17,124 nt of DNA from Bacteroidota bacterium. Lineage in GTDB: Bacteria > Bacteroidota > Bacteroidia > Bacteroidales > UBA1556. Every line of letters starts with the position of its first letter. Position 1 is the first letter of the stretch. Positions 1 through 9,558 of this stretch are shown here, piece after piece. The DNA lies in contig QMPB01000025.1 of the NCBI GenBank assembly GCA_003648395.1, positions 1-17,124 on the forward strand, in the 5' to 3' direction. A model generated the notes under the pieces. It saw only the letters and a list, made by a program, of their open reading frames with translations. It was not told the DNA's origin and searched no databases. Both the position numbers and the translations under genes were made by a program.

Positions 1-8
1 CGTTAAAT

Positions 9-40
9 ATTATTTCCATAGCTACGGCTATGCAAATAAT
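9..40. terminator. near-perfect palindrome, possible terminator of an upstream plus-strand gene
   Basis: Two 14-base arms (9-22 and 27-40) pair around a TACG loop with a single C/C mismatch; the core is CATAGC-TACG-GCTATG. On the plus strand a T run follows (40-44), which fits a rho-independent terminator for a plus-strand gene ending just before the window. No gene is visible here to confirm that, so a REP-like or structured intergenic repeat is equally possible. Confidence 0.4.
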
Positions 41-91
41 TTTTGCCTTCTAATAGGAAAATATATTCCAATTTATTTATAGCGTATTTTG

Positions 92-106
92 ATACCAAAT
101 TGGTAT
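92..106. repeat. 15-bp perfect palindrome
   Basis: ATACCAA at 92-98 and TTGGTAT at 100-106 are perfect inverted copies around a single A. The spacing is too tight for an RNA hairpin loop, so if functional it would more likely be a dimeric protein-binding site. No gene start is seen next to it, so a role is not supported. Confidence 0.3.
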
Positions 107-173
107 TACAATGGTCTATCGCTAATTTTCGCTAATGAGACTGATTACCGAACAATTATTTCGTTCAAAACAT

Positions 174-210
174 AAAAAAGCTCCAAGTGAATATTTCACT
201 TGGAGCTTTT
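174..210 (-). terminator. rho-independent terminator of the giant T9SS protein gene
   Basis: A perfect 16-bp inverted repeat (176-191 and 195-210) with a 3-nt loop lies 20 bases past the stop codon of the minus-strand gene. Read on the minus strand, the stem contains AGCTCCAAGTGAA and is followed by six T residues. This is a textbook intrinsic terminator. It has four T residues on the plus-strand side as well, so it may act in both directions. Confidence 0.9.
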
Positions 211-229
211 ATGTATAATTTATTTTGAT

Positions 230-490
230 TTATTTACCAACTACCATCTTGTGAGTAATTCGTTTTCCATCAAATTCGAATGTATAATAATAAACACCGT
301 TTGATAATATACTAGCATCAACTACCATTGAATTATTACCTGCATTATGAGTCTCCTCTGTTGAAGTAATAACCTGTCCTAATGCATTTCTTAATTCAAA
401 ATGAACTTTTCCTGCTTTAGGAAGAACATAATCAATACTTACTTTACCAAATGCTGGATTAGGCTCATTTTGATTTACAGTAAATAATAA
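230..490 (-). other. T9SS type A C-terminal sorting domain of the giant protein
   Basis: The last 86 residues have the Por_Secre_tail pattern: QNEPNPAFGK at the start, then KVHFELRNALGQVI, then a LSNGVYYYTF strand and a basic C-terminus ending HKMVVGK. In this family the domain targets proteins across the outer membrane by the type IX system and is normally cleaved off, often with attachment to anionic lipopolysaccharide. It implies that T9SS genes (PorU, PorV, SprA/Sov and others) exist elsewhere in the genome. Confidence 0.92.
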
Positions 491-3400
491 TCCACTAGAA
501 CCATCAATACCCACATCATATAATCCAATATAACTATGACAACCTTCGTCATTAGAATTATCAGCATCACCACTTAAATTAGTTTTGGCACATAATTGAT
601 AATTTCCAATTGGACTATGATACGTTGCTGTAAAAGTAAATGTAGTAGTATCTCCTTGTGCAAGGCTACCAGTCCAAGTTTCAGATGCAACTGGAATGTT
701 ATTCTTACTATAATCTAAAGGAATACTAGTTTGAGTATCCATTCCAAAGTTTACAATCTTAACTGTACATTGTGTATTATATGTTTGTCTAGTAGTATCT
801 ACTCCGTTTACACCTAAAACAAAAGGATTAACTTCAACACTTACTATTCCAACATCAGTATTAGCTGGAGTTGGAATTATTGAAGCACACATCTCATTAT
901 TTTGAGCATATAAATCTCCTGGCAATTCAGTCTTAGCACAGAAATTAAAGGTAGAACCTGGAGCGGTAAAAGTAGTATTAAATGTAAACTGCTGTGTAGA
1001 ATTAGGCGCCAAACCACTTCCTGAAGGAGTAAATGTTGCAGTAATTGGAGTTCCTCCATCAATAGAATAAGACACAGGAATACTTGTTTGAATTACAGTT
1101 CCATAATTCTTAACCTCAATAGTTGCAGTTACAGTACTTCCAACTTGCGTATTTACATCTGGTGAAGTAATTGCTACAACTCCAACATCATTAGGGATAG
1201 TTGGTAATTCAATTGAAAAATCATCAATTGCCCAACCATCTTTACTATTACCTGAGGCTGTACTATAGAAAATAAATCGGAATGATAATGTATCCCCAGC
1301 AACAACTCCATTAAATGAATTAGATATTTCTCCAAAATTCATCTTGTATTCTGAAAGGAACCATCCTGAATTAACACTACTCCACATATGAGTACCACCA
1401 ATAGCAGTATCTACCCAATTTATTCCATATCCATCTCCAATTGTACCTGCTGGTAACCAGTTTCCATTTTTACCATTCTTAAACTGTAAATATCCACCAT
1501 CTTCTGGCTCACAATCAATATAATTCCAGAATTTGATATAAGCACTATCAACATTAGTTGGAATAATAAACAATGGAGTGTACAGTTTATCCTCACTACC
1601 ATTATTATAGTTTCCATCAAGATTAATAGCCCAAACATTTACTGGACTATGTGCTGTATCAATATTAGATGCTGTAGGTACTCCCAATTCCCATTGATTA
1701 ACAATAGTATCGTTAAACCACAAATTAGCTCCTTCAAAGTCATCTAAGTAGCTTAAAGTAGCATAGGCAGTAATAAATGAAGTCGTTACAGATGTATCAT
1801 TTACATTAACTGAATCATCTGCTAATTCTGTATAAGCTTTAATAGTACTTGTACCTTGAGCAAGATTTACGATTCCTACATTAACATCAACTGAATCTAA
1901 TGGGTTAATAGAAGTTAAAGAATAAGTGTAAGTATTAACCACACCATTATTAATAGTATATTTAATATCAAAAGCACTAATAGTATCAGTACCAAAGTTC
2001 CTAACTCTAACTATTAGGTTAGGAGTTTGAGTATTAGATATTGTCGTAGGGTTGAGTATTGCTTCAACTCCCAAATCTTTTGGAATACGTTCAGCGATAT
2101 TTATCAAATAATCCTCTGTCTCTCCATAATCATATGTACCACAAGGTGTAACATTCGCTGGAGCACTAATTGAATATCCAAGAGCATGAACTACTCTCAT
2201 AGCTGTAATGCCAGGAACAACTCCTGCAGGTACATTAAATGAACCTACAATCGTTCCATTCATTAAGGCTGCATTAACAAATACTTCTTCATTAGCGTCA
2301 TCGAAATCACCATCTCTGTTATAATCAATATAGATTTTATCAAATCCTGTTTGAGAATACGAATATCCTGGTGGAATAGCAGAAGTAATACTTACCATAG
2401 ATGGGACTCCTATTTGTATAAATGCTGGTGCCACCGTTTGCATAAAGTTAGTATATTTATTTCCTGTAGGTGCTGAAGAATTACTAAACACACTTCCTAC
2501 ACTCACATTAGTTAAATCAGAATAAGTAGCATTCGTAGCTTTACTAATGCAGTAAACAGGGAATTCATTAGTAATATCAATGTTTATTGTATCATTAAGC
2601 GCAGTTGCATCACCAGTAAGGGCTGTATAAGCTACAATATTATAGATATTACCCATAATACTGAAGTCAGCAGATTGAGTGAATGTATATGTAGCACTAT
2701 CACCTGAAGCTATAGGTCCGGGAACTGTACCATTATTAACAATTCCACCATCAACTACATAACTAACAGGAATATTAGATTGGGAGCTTGTACCAAAATT
2801 TTTAACTTTAATGGTAACAGGATCACTAGCTGTTTTAAAAATACCATCTACAGGGGCAACTAAGCTAATAACCCCAACATCATCTGTACTCTGAGCACCA
2901 ACATTAACTTCAACTAAAGCTCTTGCACTATTACATCCTGATGGCATCATTGTTAGTTTAATGTTTGGTATATAGTCTGTTACTCCCAATGAATATCCAG
3001 TAGTAGGAGGATTCGTTGGATCTGGATCCTGACTATCACTATAAAAGTAAATACTTCTATCACTACTTACTTGTGAAGAATAAAAATCGTATTGACTACC
3101 CTCATAACCAGGAGTATTCTCATCAAAAGCTATTACTAAATTATCTCCTCCATCATAAACAAAAGGAGCATCTAAATATAGTGTAATCCAACCAGGTATA
3201 GCTGGACCACCAATAGTACCAGAATACACTTCCGTTAAATCATTATACTGTACCCAATCAGAGGTAGAACTAAAACTTGTTTTAGTAGTAGTACCAATAA
3301 ATATTTTGATATCATCTCCACTAAAAGCATCATATCCATTATAATAGTACGAAACTGCTATTATTTTACCAAACTCACTATTAAACTCCGAATCTAGGAA

Positions 3401-6400
3401 GATACTTTGTGAATAAGTATATTCATAAAACATATTCATTGGCAAAGGCTTAGTAGTATTACTTTCTGAACCAATAATTGGACTTCCTCCAGCAGAACCA
3501 GCCATTGCATTAACGCTAAATGAATCACTAGCATATAAATAAGGAGTCAAATAATTAACACCTTCTCCAAGCACAGCTGTTGTTGTATCATTCTTATACC
3601 AATACAATGAATCTACAGACGAAGCAGTTAGTGTTGCCTGCGTTCCAAAAGGAGTAGAAACAGGAGTAACAACAGTTGGTACAAATGGTATATGTAATAC
3701 ATCAACAACTGTTGAAGCAGTATCGTTATATAGTACATTATCATTATTGAAACTAATCCAAGACTTAATATTATAAACCGAGTCAACAAGATTATTTGTT
3801 CCAACATAAACCAAAGTTGCAAAGGTATACTCTGCAGTATCGCCAGGAGCTACCACAGTAGTGAAAGACTCAGTTATAGCAGTACCATTATTTTTATTAT
3901 AACTTATGGTTGTGGGTACTGTTTGATTACTACCATTAATTGTATCAACACCAATATTCGTAAGTTTTACTCTCACTGTATCGTATTGCATACCACAATA
4001 AGACTGTATTTCAGCAACACTAAGCATATATGCATCCTTAATAGGAGTTCCAAATAAATCTATACAACTTGTATCATTCATCTGCACTGAATCTCCTGCC
4101 AATACTGGATAAATACATAGGCTATAATTTCCTGCAGGAACAGTCAAACTATCCAATACTAAAGTATCTATATCAAGAGGAGCTAATATACTATTATAAG
4201 CCATCGTTGTTGGTACTCCTCCATTAATAGTATAATCAATAGACATTGATGTAATAGTATCTAATCCAAAGTTCTTCACTACTGCTTTAACAGGAACTAC
4301 AGTAGCCTCATTCTCCGTACTATTAGGTTCTAATATTTCAGTAATACCTGCATCATGAGGTATTCGTGGGAATATTAATATAGAATAATCTTCTGTTTCT
4401 CCCCAAGAATACGTTCCACAAGGAGTAACAGAAGCATTATCAGTTCCAGGACCTTCTCTTCCTACTACTCTCATTTTAATAACATCAAAAGAAGTTACAA
4501 AAGGCACAGTAAATGACTCAGTATATGTAGTTGTAGCACTCGCCTGACCAAAGTTTGCAATTTCCTCATCCGTAGAGAAAACACCATCACGATTATAGTC
4601 AATCCAAGCTTTAGCTCCCTTATTATAACTTCCACCACATGTTCCTAAAGTAACACTTATCGAATAAGTTCCTCCTTGCAATAGTGTTGCGGTCATCGAT
4701 GAGAAATCAGAATAATCTGCACAGCCTTCTGCTGAAGTATTATTGCTTAGACCTGCTATTACAACTTCATCTATTTTTGAGTCAGCAGTGCTTGTTGCTC
4801 CTGAGGCACAAAATACATATTCATTATTTGTAATTTGCACACTAGTAGTATCATTAAAATGTATAGTGTCGTTTGCTAATTCTGCATAAACTTTCAGATT
4901 ATATGTCTGATAAGCTGACAAATCTACTTGTTGAGAGAATGTAAATATTGTACTATCACCAAACACTAAACTTTGATAAATAGTATCTCTAACAATAGGC
5001 ATTGCATCTAGCTGATAAGCAACAGGGATTGTATCTTGTGTAGCAACTGCATAATTATTCACCATAATAGTTACATCCTCTGTAGATGATAAATCAATAC
5101 CAGTATTTGGGCTATTAATTAGGCTAACACCTATATCATCCATTGGAATATCCTCTACAATGACTGTTACAGGAACTCTATTACCATAACATCCTAAAGC
5201 ATTTATATGGATCATAATATTAGGCCTATTAGTCACCGCATAACCTGCTGTAGTTGGGAATGAAGCATCTTGAGCTCTATAAACTGTTTTCCCTGGCATA
5301 TTTGTAGCTTCATAAGTTGGGTATCCTGAACTCCAAGATCCATCATAGTTTTCCCATTGTACAACTAAATTAGAAACACCATCATAGGCAAAAGGAGTAC
5401 TAAATGCAATTGTATACATTCCCGAACCATTATAATTAACAGTTCCATCAAAAACCTGTGTTAAAGTACTATTATCCACATAACTAAGGTCTGTAATGCT
5501 TGAATAATCTACCATTGATAAATACACCCTTTGATCTGGCATAATATAATTACTAGGGCTATTATTTACAAAAAATGAAATACTATCTATATCTCCAGTA
5601 AAACCTCCTATCTCAGATGCTTCGTAAAGTATTCTAGACCAGCTATAATTATAAAGTCCATAATTTGGAGCATTATTAACTGTAGCAGTACCATTACCAC
5701 ACTGTGCAGTATGCATTCCTGAGCCTGCTCTATCACTCACATAAAATGTAGTTGTATCGTACATTGGTAGAGTAGTATAGGGGCTGCCAGATTTCAAATA
5801 TGTTGAAATTGTATCATCTTCCCAAAAATATATTGCATTTCCAACCGCAGAGATGGTAGCTATCTGACCATAACTTACAGTATCACCTGTAACTGTAGGT
5901 AAACCAGGAACAAAACCTGAATGTACATTCAAATAAGAAGTATCATTATGAGGTACATTATCACCAGTTAAACTTCCCCAAACCTTAAATTCAAATAAAG
6001 AATCTGCACCATAAGCAGATACGTCTAAATCAGCTGTAGCAGTAAAAGCATAATCGAGTGTATCTCCTGGTAATATAATAGTACTGATACTCTCAGTCAC
6101 AACATTCGCACTACCCATTATTCTATAATTAGCAGTTAAACCTCCATTTATAGTATCACTTCCAATATTTTTTATTCTTACCATTACAACTTCACTTGAA
6201 GTTAAACCACAAGCTCCAAAAGGGCTTAAGACACCCAAAGTAGTAACATCGTATGGAGAAGGATCAAACTCATCAGCTCCAAAATCAGGATTAGTTGCAT
6301 TACGAACATCACCATCAATATCATCAGTAATACCAGTAATAGAAATTCCTCTACCATTTAATAAGTTATTTGCAATATGCAAATCTGTGGCAGAAAAATA

Positions 6401-9400
6401 ATATGGAATTATAGTATCGCAATCAGTTGCATTAGTTGCAGTAATCCAATCGCTATAGCTATTTATATTAGAACCCATTTTAGCAAATATACCACTGCCA
6501 TTATAATTATAAAGGTTGTTATGATGATTAACAAACATCGATGTATCTGTATTACTTGTATAGTAGATATAACCATTTGCATCATTTGCTAATATATTAT
6601 TAACAATATTAATATCTTTAACGCTACCACTAGTGCTAGCATACAATAATATGGCGCAAGAGTTACTCATATCTCCACTATGTCGCACATTATTAAAGTA
6701 AATATTTACATTCTTTGTTTCCTGAACGATGATACAAGCAGACAGACTTAAACCTGTAGCATCACCATATAACTGTACAAAATTATTAACAATATTTGCA
6801 GGAATTAAGCTATCAAATTCACAAGAAGTAAAATGAATACCATAACTATACTTGGTCATATAAGTAATTACTTTATTCTTAGTTACATTTGCTGTAGTTT
6901 TACATCCAGCAAGATATATTCCTTCGTAGTCAGAGGCAACAGATGCTATATTAGCTTCAATAGTATTTCCATTAATTTCTACAGAAACACCGTTTACTAT
7001 CTGAACACCTATCGTACTGTGACCTACTACTGTATTATTATTTACAATCCAATTAGATGAAGATCCAACTGTAGTGTCTCCTATTAATAAAATGGCATAA
7101 GAACCATTAGTTAAAGCATTATTTGTAATATTAATATTATTTCCAATAGTAGAATCAAGTGCAATAACTAAAGACATTCTTGAATCGTATAAAGTATCAA
7201 CAATTGTTGTTTTAATAATATTATTATTTAAAGCAAAATCGTGAATTGTATCACTTAAAACAAATACTCTAGCATAATTAGCATCTTGAGCTTCAAATGT
7301 CATATTCTTAAAGTTAACATACGAAGTCCCATTAAGTTTTACAACATAATTATCAACAGTACCCGTTGCATCAAAAGCAAGAATTACATCTGAGCTATCT
7401 CCACTTGCCGATTGGAAAGTAATGGTATTAGTTGCAGAAGCACCATCTACTGAATATAATTGAAAATGCTCATTATAAGTACCTGCAGCGGCATTAAATG
7501 TTACTGCTCCACTAATACCACATTGATTAAGTGCAAGAGAAACATCATAAAAAGAAGGGAAATCAGCACCAACACCACCTATTGTATATGTTCCAGCTAA
7601 TGGGCCAGAGCATGCATAAAAATCAAAACTTGAAGTATCGTTGCTTAAATCGTTGTCTGAACCGTTATTTGGATTATCTGTCCAAGATTTAATATTATGA
7701 CCTCCAGAAGATAAATTTAAAGTATCTAAAACAATACTAAATGTTGAATCAGGGAGTAAGCTGCCAGTCCAGTTTGTTACACTTTGTAACACTCCATCCA
7801 ATGTCCATTCTATGTCTAAAGATGTTATTGTATCTACTCCATAGTTTCGCACTAACACATCAGCATAAAAATCAATATTAGCTGTTACACTAGATGCTGG
7901 ACTTAATATTTCTGCTACACCAATATCATTATTTATCGCGCTTGGCAACATTACTGTAATTCTAATATTAGGTCTTTTTGCTCCACCATAAGAGCCTGTA
8001 TTAAGTATAGAAACGGCTGAACCACTAGCATTTCCTATTGTCATATCATTTGGCAATAAGTCTTCATATTGCCAGCTAAAAGCTCCTGTAACAGGGTTTC
8101 CTGAGACTGCAGATATATCCCAATCTGTGGATATTTCTAAACCCTGTCCATAATAATTAAAACTATTTATATCAAAAGGAATCCAACCAATAGTCGATGG
8201 AATTGATTGTGCTGTATTATCTAATACATTACTTGCTCCATTAATAACAGAAGTCCAAGCTGTAGCTGTTGAAAGAGAACTTTGATTAGAATTTTTCAAA
8301 TATATCTTCAAACTAGCATTTCCTACTGTTGCTCCATCATTTATTTTATACCATTCTATTTTTGTAATAGCTCCAGGGGGAATTCCTGCAGCAGATAATT
8401 CTGCAGCTGAGTAAAGATATGAATACTTACAATAATCAAAAGAACTTGACGCAGATGATCTATAGATAGGTCCATATAAATAACTTTCACTTATACCTGT
8501 TCCTACGACAAATGTTCCTCCAGGTGAATTTTTACAGAAGAAAGATTTTGTTGCTGTAGAATCAGCATTCTTAGAATACGAATCATCAACAGCCTTTATA
8601 TAATACGATATAGTACGACCAAATCCATAAAAAGGGATATCACAATAAAAAGAATCTGCCGTTGCTGGGTCTATTATCATTGCTAAAGTGTCATTGATAT
8701 TTTCAGGCATTACATTATATATACAAAGTGCTGTATCTATACCAGACATATCATAAATATGTGCACCAATATTGTAAGGTCCAGTTGAAAATGCAGTATC
8801 TTGCACAATAGGAGCTAACATAGTTATTGTTGGAGGAACTAGCTCTGATATCATTGCCGTAACGCTTAAACTATCAATAAACCAACCAGGATAATTATTT
8901 GGGCCTATGGCTCCATATTGTCCCCAAGTACCACCATCAGATAGTTTAAATCGTATAACAACATTAGCTTTATCTCCTACAATATTAGAAATATTAAATA
9001 ACTCTGTTTTCCACATTGTATTAGTTACCAACATAGTATCGTCTCTTAACCAATCAGCATTACTAATTGAAGAAAATTTATTTCCCATAGTACCATAACC
9101 ACTAGTACCTAAATAATATACTGCATCAATATTTTGAAATGTAGTTCCACTATCAATTGAATATTGCACAAATGCACTATCAGTCATATCAATTTTACAT
9201 ATCTGGTCAAATTGTAGAATTACTGAATATTTTCCTATCGTTGAAAATACGTTTGAGGTAAGAAAATTTGCATGATTGGCTGTTACAACAGCTGAGTCAC
9301 TTTTTAATCCTTGACTTTGTATTCGGTCGTTAAGTGCCCAAACTCCTGTTCCAGTAGAAGAAGAGGTAACACTTAAAGGATTTGTTTCAAAGTTCTCTTG

Positions 9401-9469
9401 TACAACAAATTGAGCAAAAAGCCCAAATGACAAGAAGACGAACAATACGGTAAGTAAATTTCGATTCAT
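230..9469 (-). CDS. giant modular T9SS-secreted surface protein (3079 aa)
   Basis: Residues 1-20 form a signal peptide ending LFAQ. Then come a jelly-roll/MAM-like domain (about 21-207), an Ig/FN3-like domain (213-312) and adhesin-like module A1 (320-508). CARDB-like 1 (514-620) and a right-handed beta-helix (625-1068) follow. Next is the block CARDB-like, Ig-like, module A, CARDB-like, GEVED, CARDB-like, present twice (1073-1803 and 1811-2565). A second MAM-like domain (about 2570-2755), two more CARDB-like repeats (2760-2863, 2871-2978) and a T9SS type A sorting domain (2994-3079) finish the protein. Each GEVED copy carries IDYNRDG and GETEDY. No catalytic domain or motif is recognisable, so the likely role is structural or adhesive at the cell surface or in the matrix; that role is inferred. 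The start is supported by the signal peptide and by a promoter 90-120 bases upstream. There is no Shine-Dalgarno sequence. The reading frame is intact, and the gene has its own promoter and terminator, so it is probably monocistronic. Confidence 0.93.
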   Translation of the reverse strand: MNRNLLTVLFVFLSFGLFAQFVVQENFETNPLSVTSSSTGTGVWALNDRIQSQGLKSDSAVVTANHANFLTSNVFSTIGKYSVILQFDQICKIDMTDSAFVQYSIDSGTTFQNIDAVYYLGTSGYGTMGNKFSSISNADWLRDDTMLVTNTMWKTELFNISNIVGDKANVVIRFKLSDGGTWGQYGAIGPNNYPGWFIDSLSVTAMISELVPPTITMLAPIVQDTAFSTGPYNIGAHIYDMSGIDTALCIYNVMPENINDTLAMIIDPATADSFYCDIPFYGFGRTISYYIKAVDDSYSKNADSTATKSFFCKNSPGGTFVVGTGISESYLYGPIYRSSASSSFDYCKYSYLYSAAELSAAGIPPGAITKIEWYKINDGATVGNASLKIYLKNSNQSSLSTATAWTSVINGASNVLDNTAQSIPSTIGWIPFDINSFNYYGQGLEISTDWDISAVSGNPVTGAFSWQYEDLLPNDMTIGNASGSAVSILNTGSYGGAKRPNIRITVMLPSAINNDIGVAEILSPASSVTANIDFYADVLVRNYGVDTITSLDIEWTLDGVLQSVTNWTGSLLPDSTFSIVLDTLNLSSGGHNIKSWTDNPNNGSDNDLSNDTSSFDFYACSGPLAGTYTIGGVGADFPSFYDVSLALNQCGISGAVTFNAAAGTYNEHFQLYSVDGASATNTITFQSASGDSSDVILAFDATGTVDNYVVKLNGTSYVNFKNMTFEAQDANYARVFVLSDTIHDFALNNNIIKTTIVDTLYDSRMSLVIALDSTIGNNINITNNALTNGSYAILLIGDTTVGSSSNWIVNNNTVVGHSTIGVQIVNGVSVEINGNTIEANIASVASDYEGIYLAGCKTTANVTKNKVITYMTKYSYGIHFTSCEFDSLIPANIVNNFVQLYGDATGLSLSACIIVQETKNVNIYFNNVRHSGDMSNSCAILLYASTSGSVKDINIVNNILANDANGYIYYTSNTDTSMFVNHHNNLYNYNGSGIFAKMGSNINSYSDWITATNATDCDTIIPYYFSATDLHIANNLLNGRGISITGITDDIDGDVRNATNPDFGADEFDPSPYDVTTLGVLSPFGACGLTSSEVVMVRIKNIGSDTINGGLTANYRIMGSANVVTESISTIILPGDTLDYAFTATADLDVSAYGADSLFEFKVWGSLTGDNVPHNDTSYLNVHSGFVPGLPTVTGDTVSYGQIATISAVGNAIYFWEDDTISTYLKSGSPYTTLPMYDTTTFYVSDRAGSGMHTAQCGNGTATVNNAPNYGLYNYSWSRILYEASEIGGFTGDIDSISFFVNNSPSNYIMPDQRVYLSMVDYSSITDLSYVDNSTLTQVFDGTVNYNGSGMYTIAFSTPFAYDGVSNLVVQWENYDGSWSSGYPTYEATNMPGKTVYRAQDASFPTTAGYAVTNRPNIMIHINALGCYGNRVPVTVIVEDIPMDDIGVSLINSPNTGIDLSSTEDVTIMVNNYAVATQDTIPVAYQLDAMPIVRDTIYQSLVFGDSTIFTFSQQVDLSAYQTYNLKVYAELANDTIHFNDTTSVQITNNEYVFCASGATSTADSKIDEVVIAGLSNNTSAEGCADYSDFSSMTATLLQGGTYSISVTLGTCGGSYNKGAKAWIDYNRDGVFSTDEEIANFGQASATTTYTESFTVPFVTSFDVIKMRVVGREGPGTDNASVTPCGTYSWGETEDYSILIFPRIPHDAGITEILEPNSTENEATVVPVKAVVKNFGLDTITSMSIDYTINGGVPTTMAYNSILAPLDIDTLVLDSLTVPAGNYSLCIYPVLAGDSVQMNDTSCIDLFGTPIKDAYMLSVAEIQSYCGMQYDTVRVKLTNIGVDTINGSNQTVPTTISYNKNNGTAITESFTTVVAPGDTAEYTFATLVYVGTNNLVDSVYNIKSWISFNNDNVLYNDTASTVVDVLHIPFVPTVVTPVSTPFGTQATLTASSVDSLYWYKNDTTTAVLGEGVNYLTPYLYASDSFSVNAMAGSAGGSPIIGSESNTTKPLPMNMFYEYTYSQSIFLDSEFNSEFGKIIAVSYYYNGYDAFSGDDIKIFIGTTTKTSFSSTSDWVQYNDLTEVYSGTIGGPAIPGWITLYLDAPFVYDGGDNLVIAFDENTPGYEGSQYDFYSSQVSSDRSIYFYSDSQDPDPTNPPTTGYSLGVTDYIPNIKLTMMPSGCNSARALVEVNVGAQSTDDVGVISLVAPVDGIFKTASDPVTIKVKNFGTSSQSNIPVSYVVDGGIVNNGTVPGPIASGDSATYTFTQSADFSIMGNIYNIVAYTALTGDATALNDTINIDITNEFPVYCISKATNATYSDLTNVSVGSVFSNSSAPTGNKYTNFMQTVAPAFIQIGVPSMVSITSAIPPGYSYSQTGFDKIYIDYNRDGDFDDANEEVFVNAALMNGTIVGSFNVPAGVVPGITAMRVVHALGYSISAPANVTPCGTYDYGETEDYLINIAERIPKDLGVEAILNPTTISNTQTPNLIVRVRNFGTDTISAFDIKYTINNGVVNTYTYSLTSINPLDSVDVNVGIVNLAQGTSTIKAYTELADDSVNVNDTSVTTSFITAYATLSYLDDFEGANLWFNDTIVNQWELGVPTASNIDTAHSPVNVWAINLDGNYNNGSEDKLYTPLFIIPTNVDSAYIKFWNYIDCEPEDGGYLQFKNGKNGNWLPAGTIGDGYGINWVDTAIGGTHMWSSVNSGWFLSEYKMNFGEISNSFNGVVAGDTLSFRFIFYSTASGNSKDGWAIDDFSIELPTIPNDVGVVAITSPDVNTQVGSTVTATIEVKNYGTVIQTSIPVSYSIDGGTPITATFTPSGSGLAPNSTQQFTFNTTFTAPGSTFNFCAKTELPGDLYAQNNEMCASIIPTPANTDVGIVSVEVNPFVLGVNGVDTTRQTYNTQCTVKIVNFGMDTQTSIPLDYSKNNIPVASETWTGSLAQGDTTTFTFTATYHSPIGNYQLCAKTNLSGDADNSNDEGCHSYIGLYDVGIDGSSGLLFTVNQNEPNPAFGKVSIDYVLPKAGKVHFELRNALGQVITSTEETHNAGNNSMVVDASILSNGVYYYTFEFDGKRITHKMVVGK
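1775..4039 (-). repeat. second copy of the six-domain block (residues 1811-2565)
   Basis: Domain order is CARDB-like (KLTNIGVDTINGS), Ig-like (STPFGTQATLTAS), module A ending in IPNIKLTMMPSGC, CARDB-like (KVKNFGTSSQSNIPVSYVVD), GEVED (IDYNRDG to GETEDY) and CARDB-like (RVRNFGTDTISAFDIKYTIN). It follows the first copy almost directly, with a 7-residue junction. Similarity to copy one is clear at protein level but diverged; no long stretch of identical DNA was noticed, so the duplication is old. Confidence 0.8.
4061..6253 (-). repeat. first copy of the six-domain block (residues 1073-1803)
   Basis: It has the same order as the second copy: CARDB-like (RIKNIGSDTINGG), Ig-like (TVSYGQIATISAV), module A ending in RPNIMIHINALGC, CARDB-like (VNNYAVATQDTIPVAYQLD), GEVED (IDYNRDG to GETEDY) and CARDB-like (VVKNFGLDTITSMSIDYTIN). 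Each CARDB subtype is most like the one in the same slot of the other copy. That points to duplication of the whole block rather than of single domains. Confidence 0.8.
6266..7597 (-). other. right-handed parallel beta-helix domain in the giant protein (residues 625-1068)
   Basis: Short repeating strands with Asn-rich turns (NNNIIK, NITNNALTNGS, IVNNNTVVG, INGNTIEAN, NIVNNFVQL, INIVNNILAND) are the hallmark of NosD/pectate-lyase-like beta-helices. The domain opens with TYTIGGVGADFPSFYDV and closes with DIDGDVRNATNPDFGADEF, a typical end of Bacteroidota beta-helix domains. Such folds bind or cleave polysaccharides or serve as rigid stalks. No catalytic residues could be assigned by eye. Confidence 0.8.
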
Positions 9470-9558
9470 AAATACTAGTTTAAAAATTATTGATTATAGA
9501 TTGAATTAAAAGATTGGTAATGTATATATTACAAAAAAAACTGCTAATTATTAGCGCA

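Noticed and set aside
877..1638. Short minus-strand open frames in another phase within the giant gene
   Set aside because: They are out of frame with clear MAM-like and CARDB-like domains and give Leu/Ile-rich peptides typical of frame shadows.
1775..6253. Possible recombination or assembly artefact in the duplicated block
   Set aside because: The two copies are clearly diverged in protein sequence, and the frame is intact across the junction, so this is a real old duplication rather than an assembly repeat.
6377..7060. Short plus-strand open frames opposite the beta-helix part of the giant gene
   Set aside because: They lie antisense to a continuous, well-conserved coding frame, give low-complexity Ile/Tyr-rich peptides and have no promoter or family similarity.
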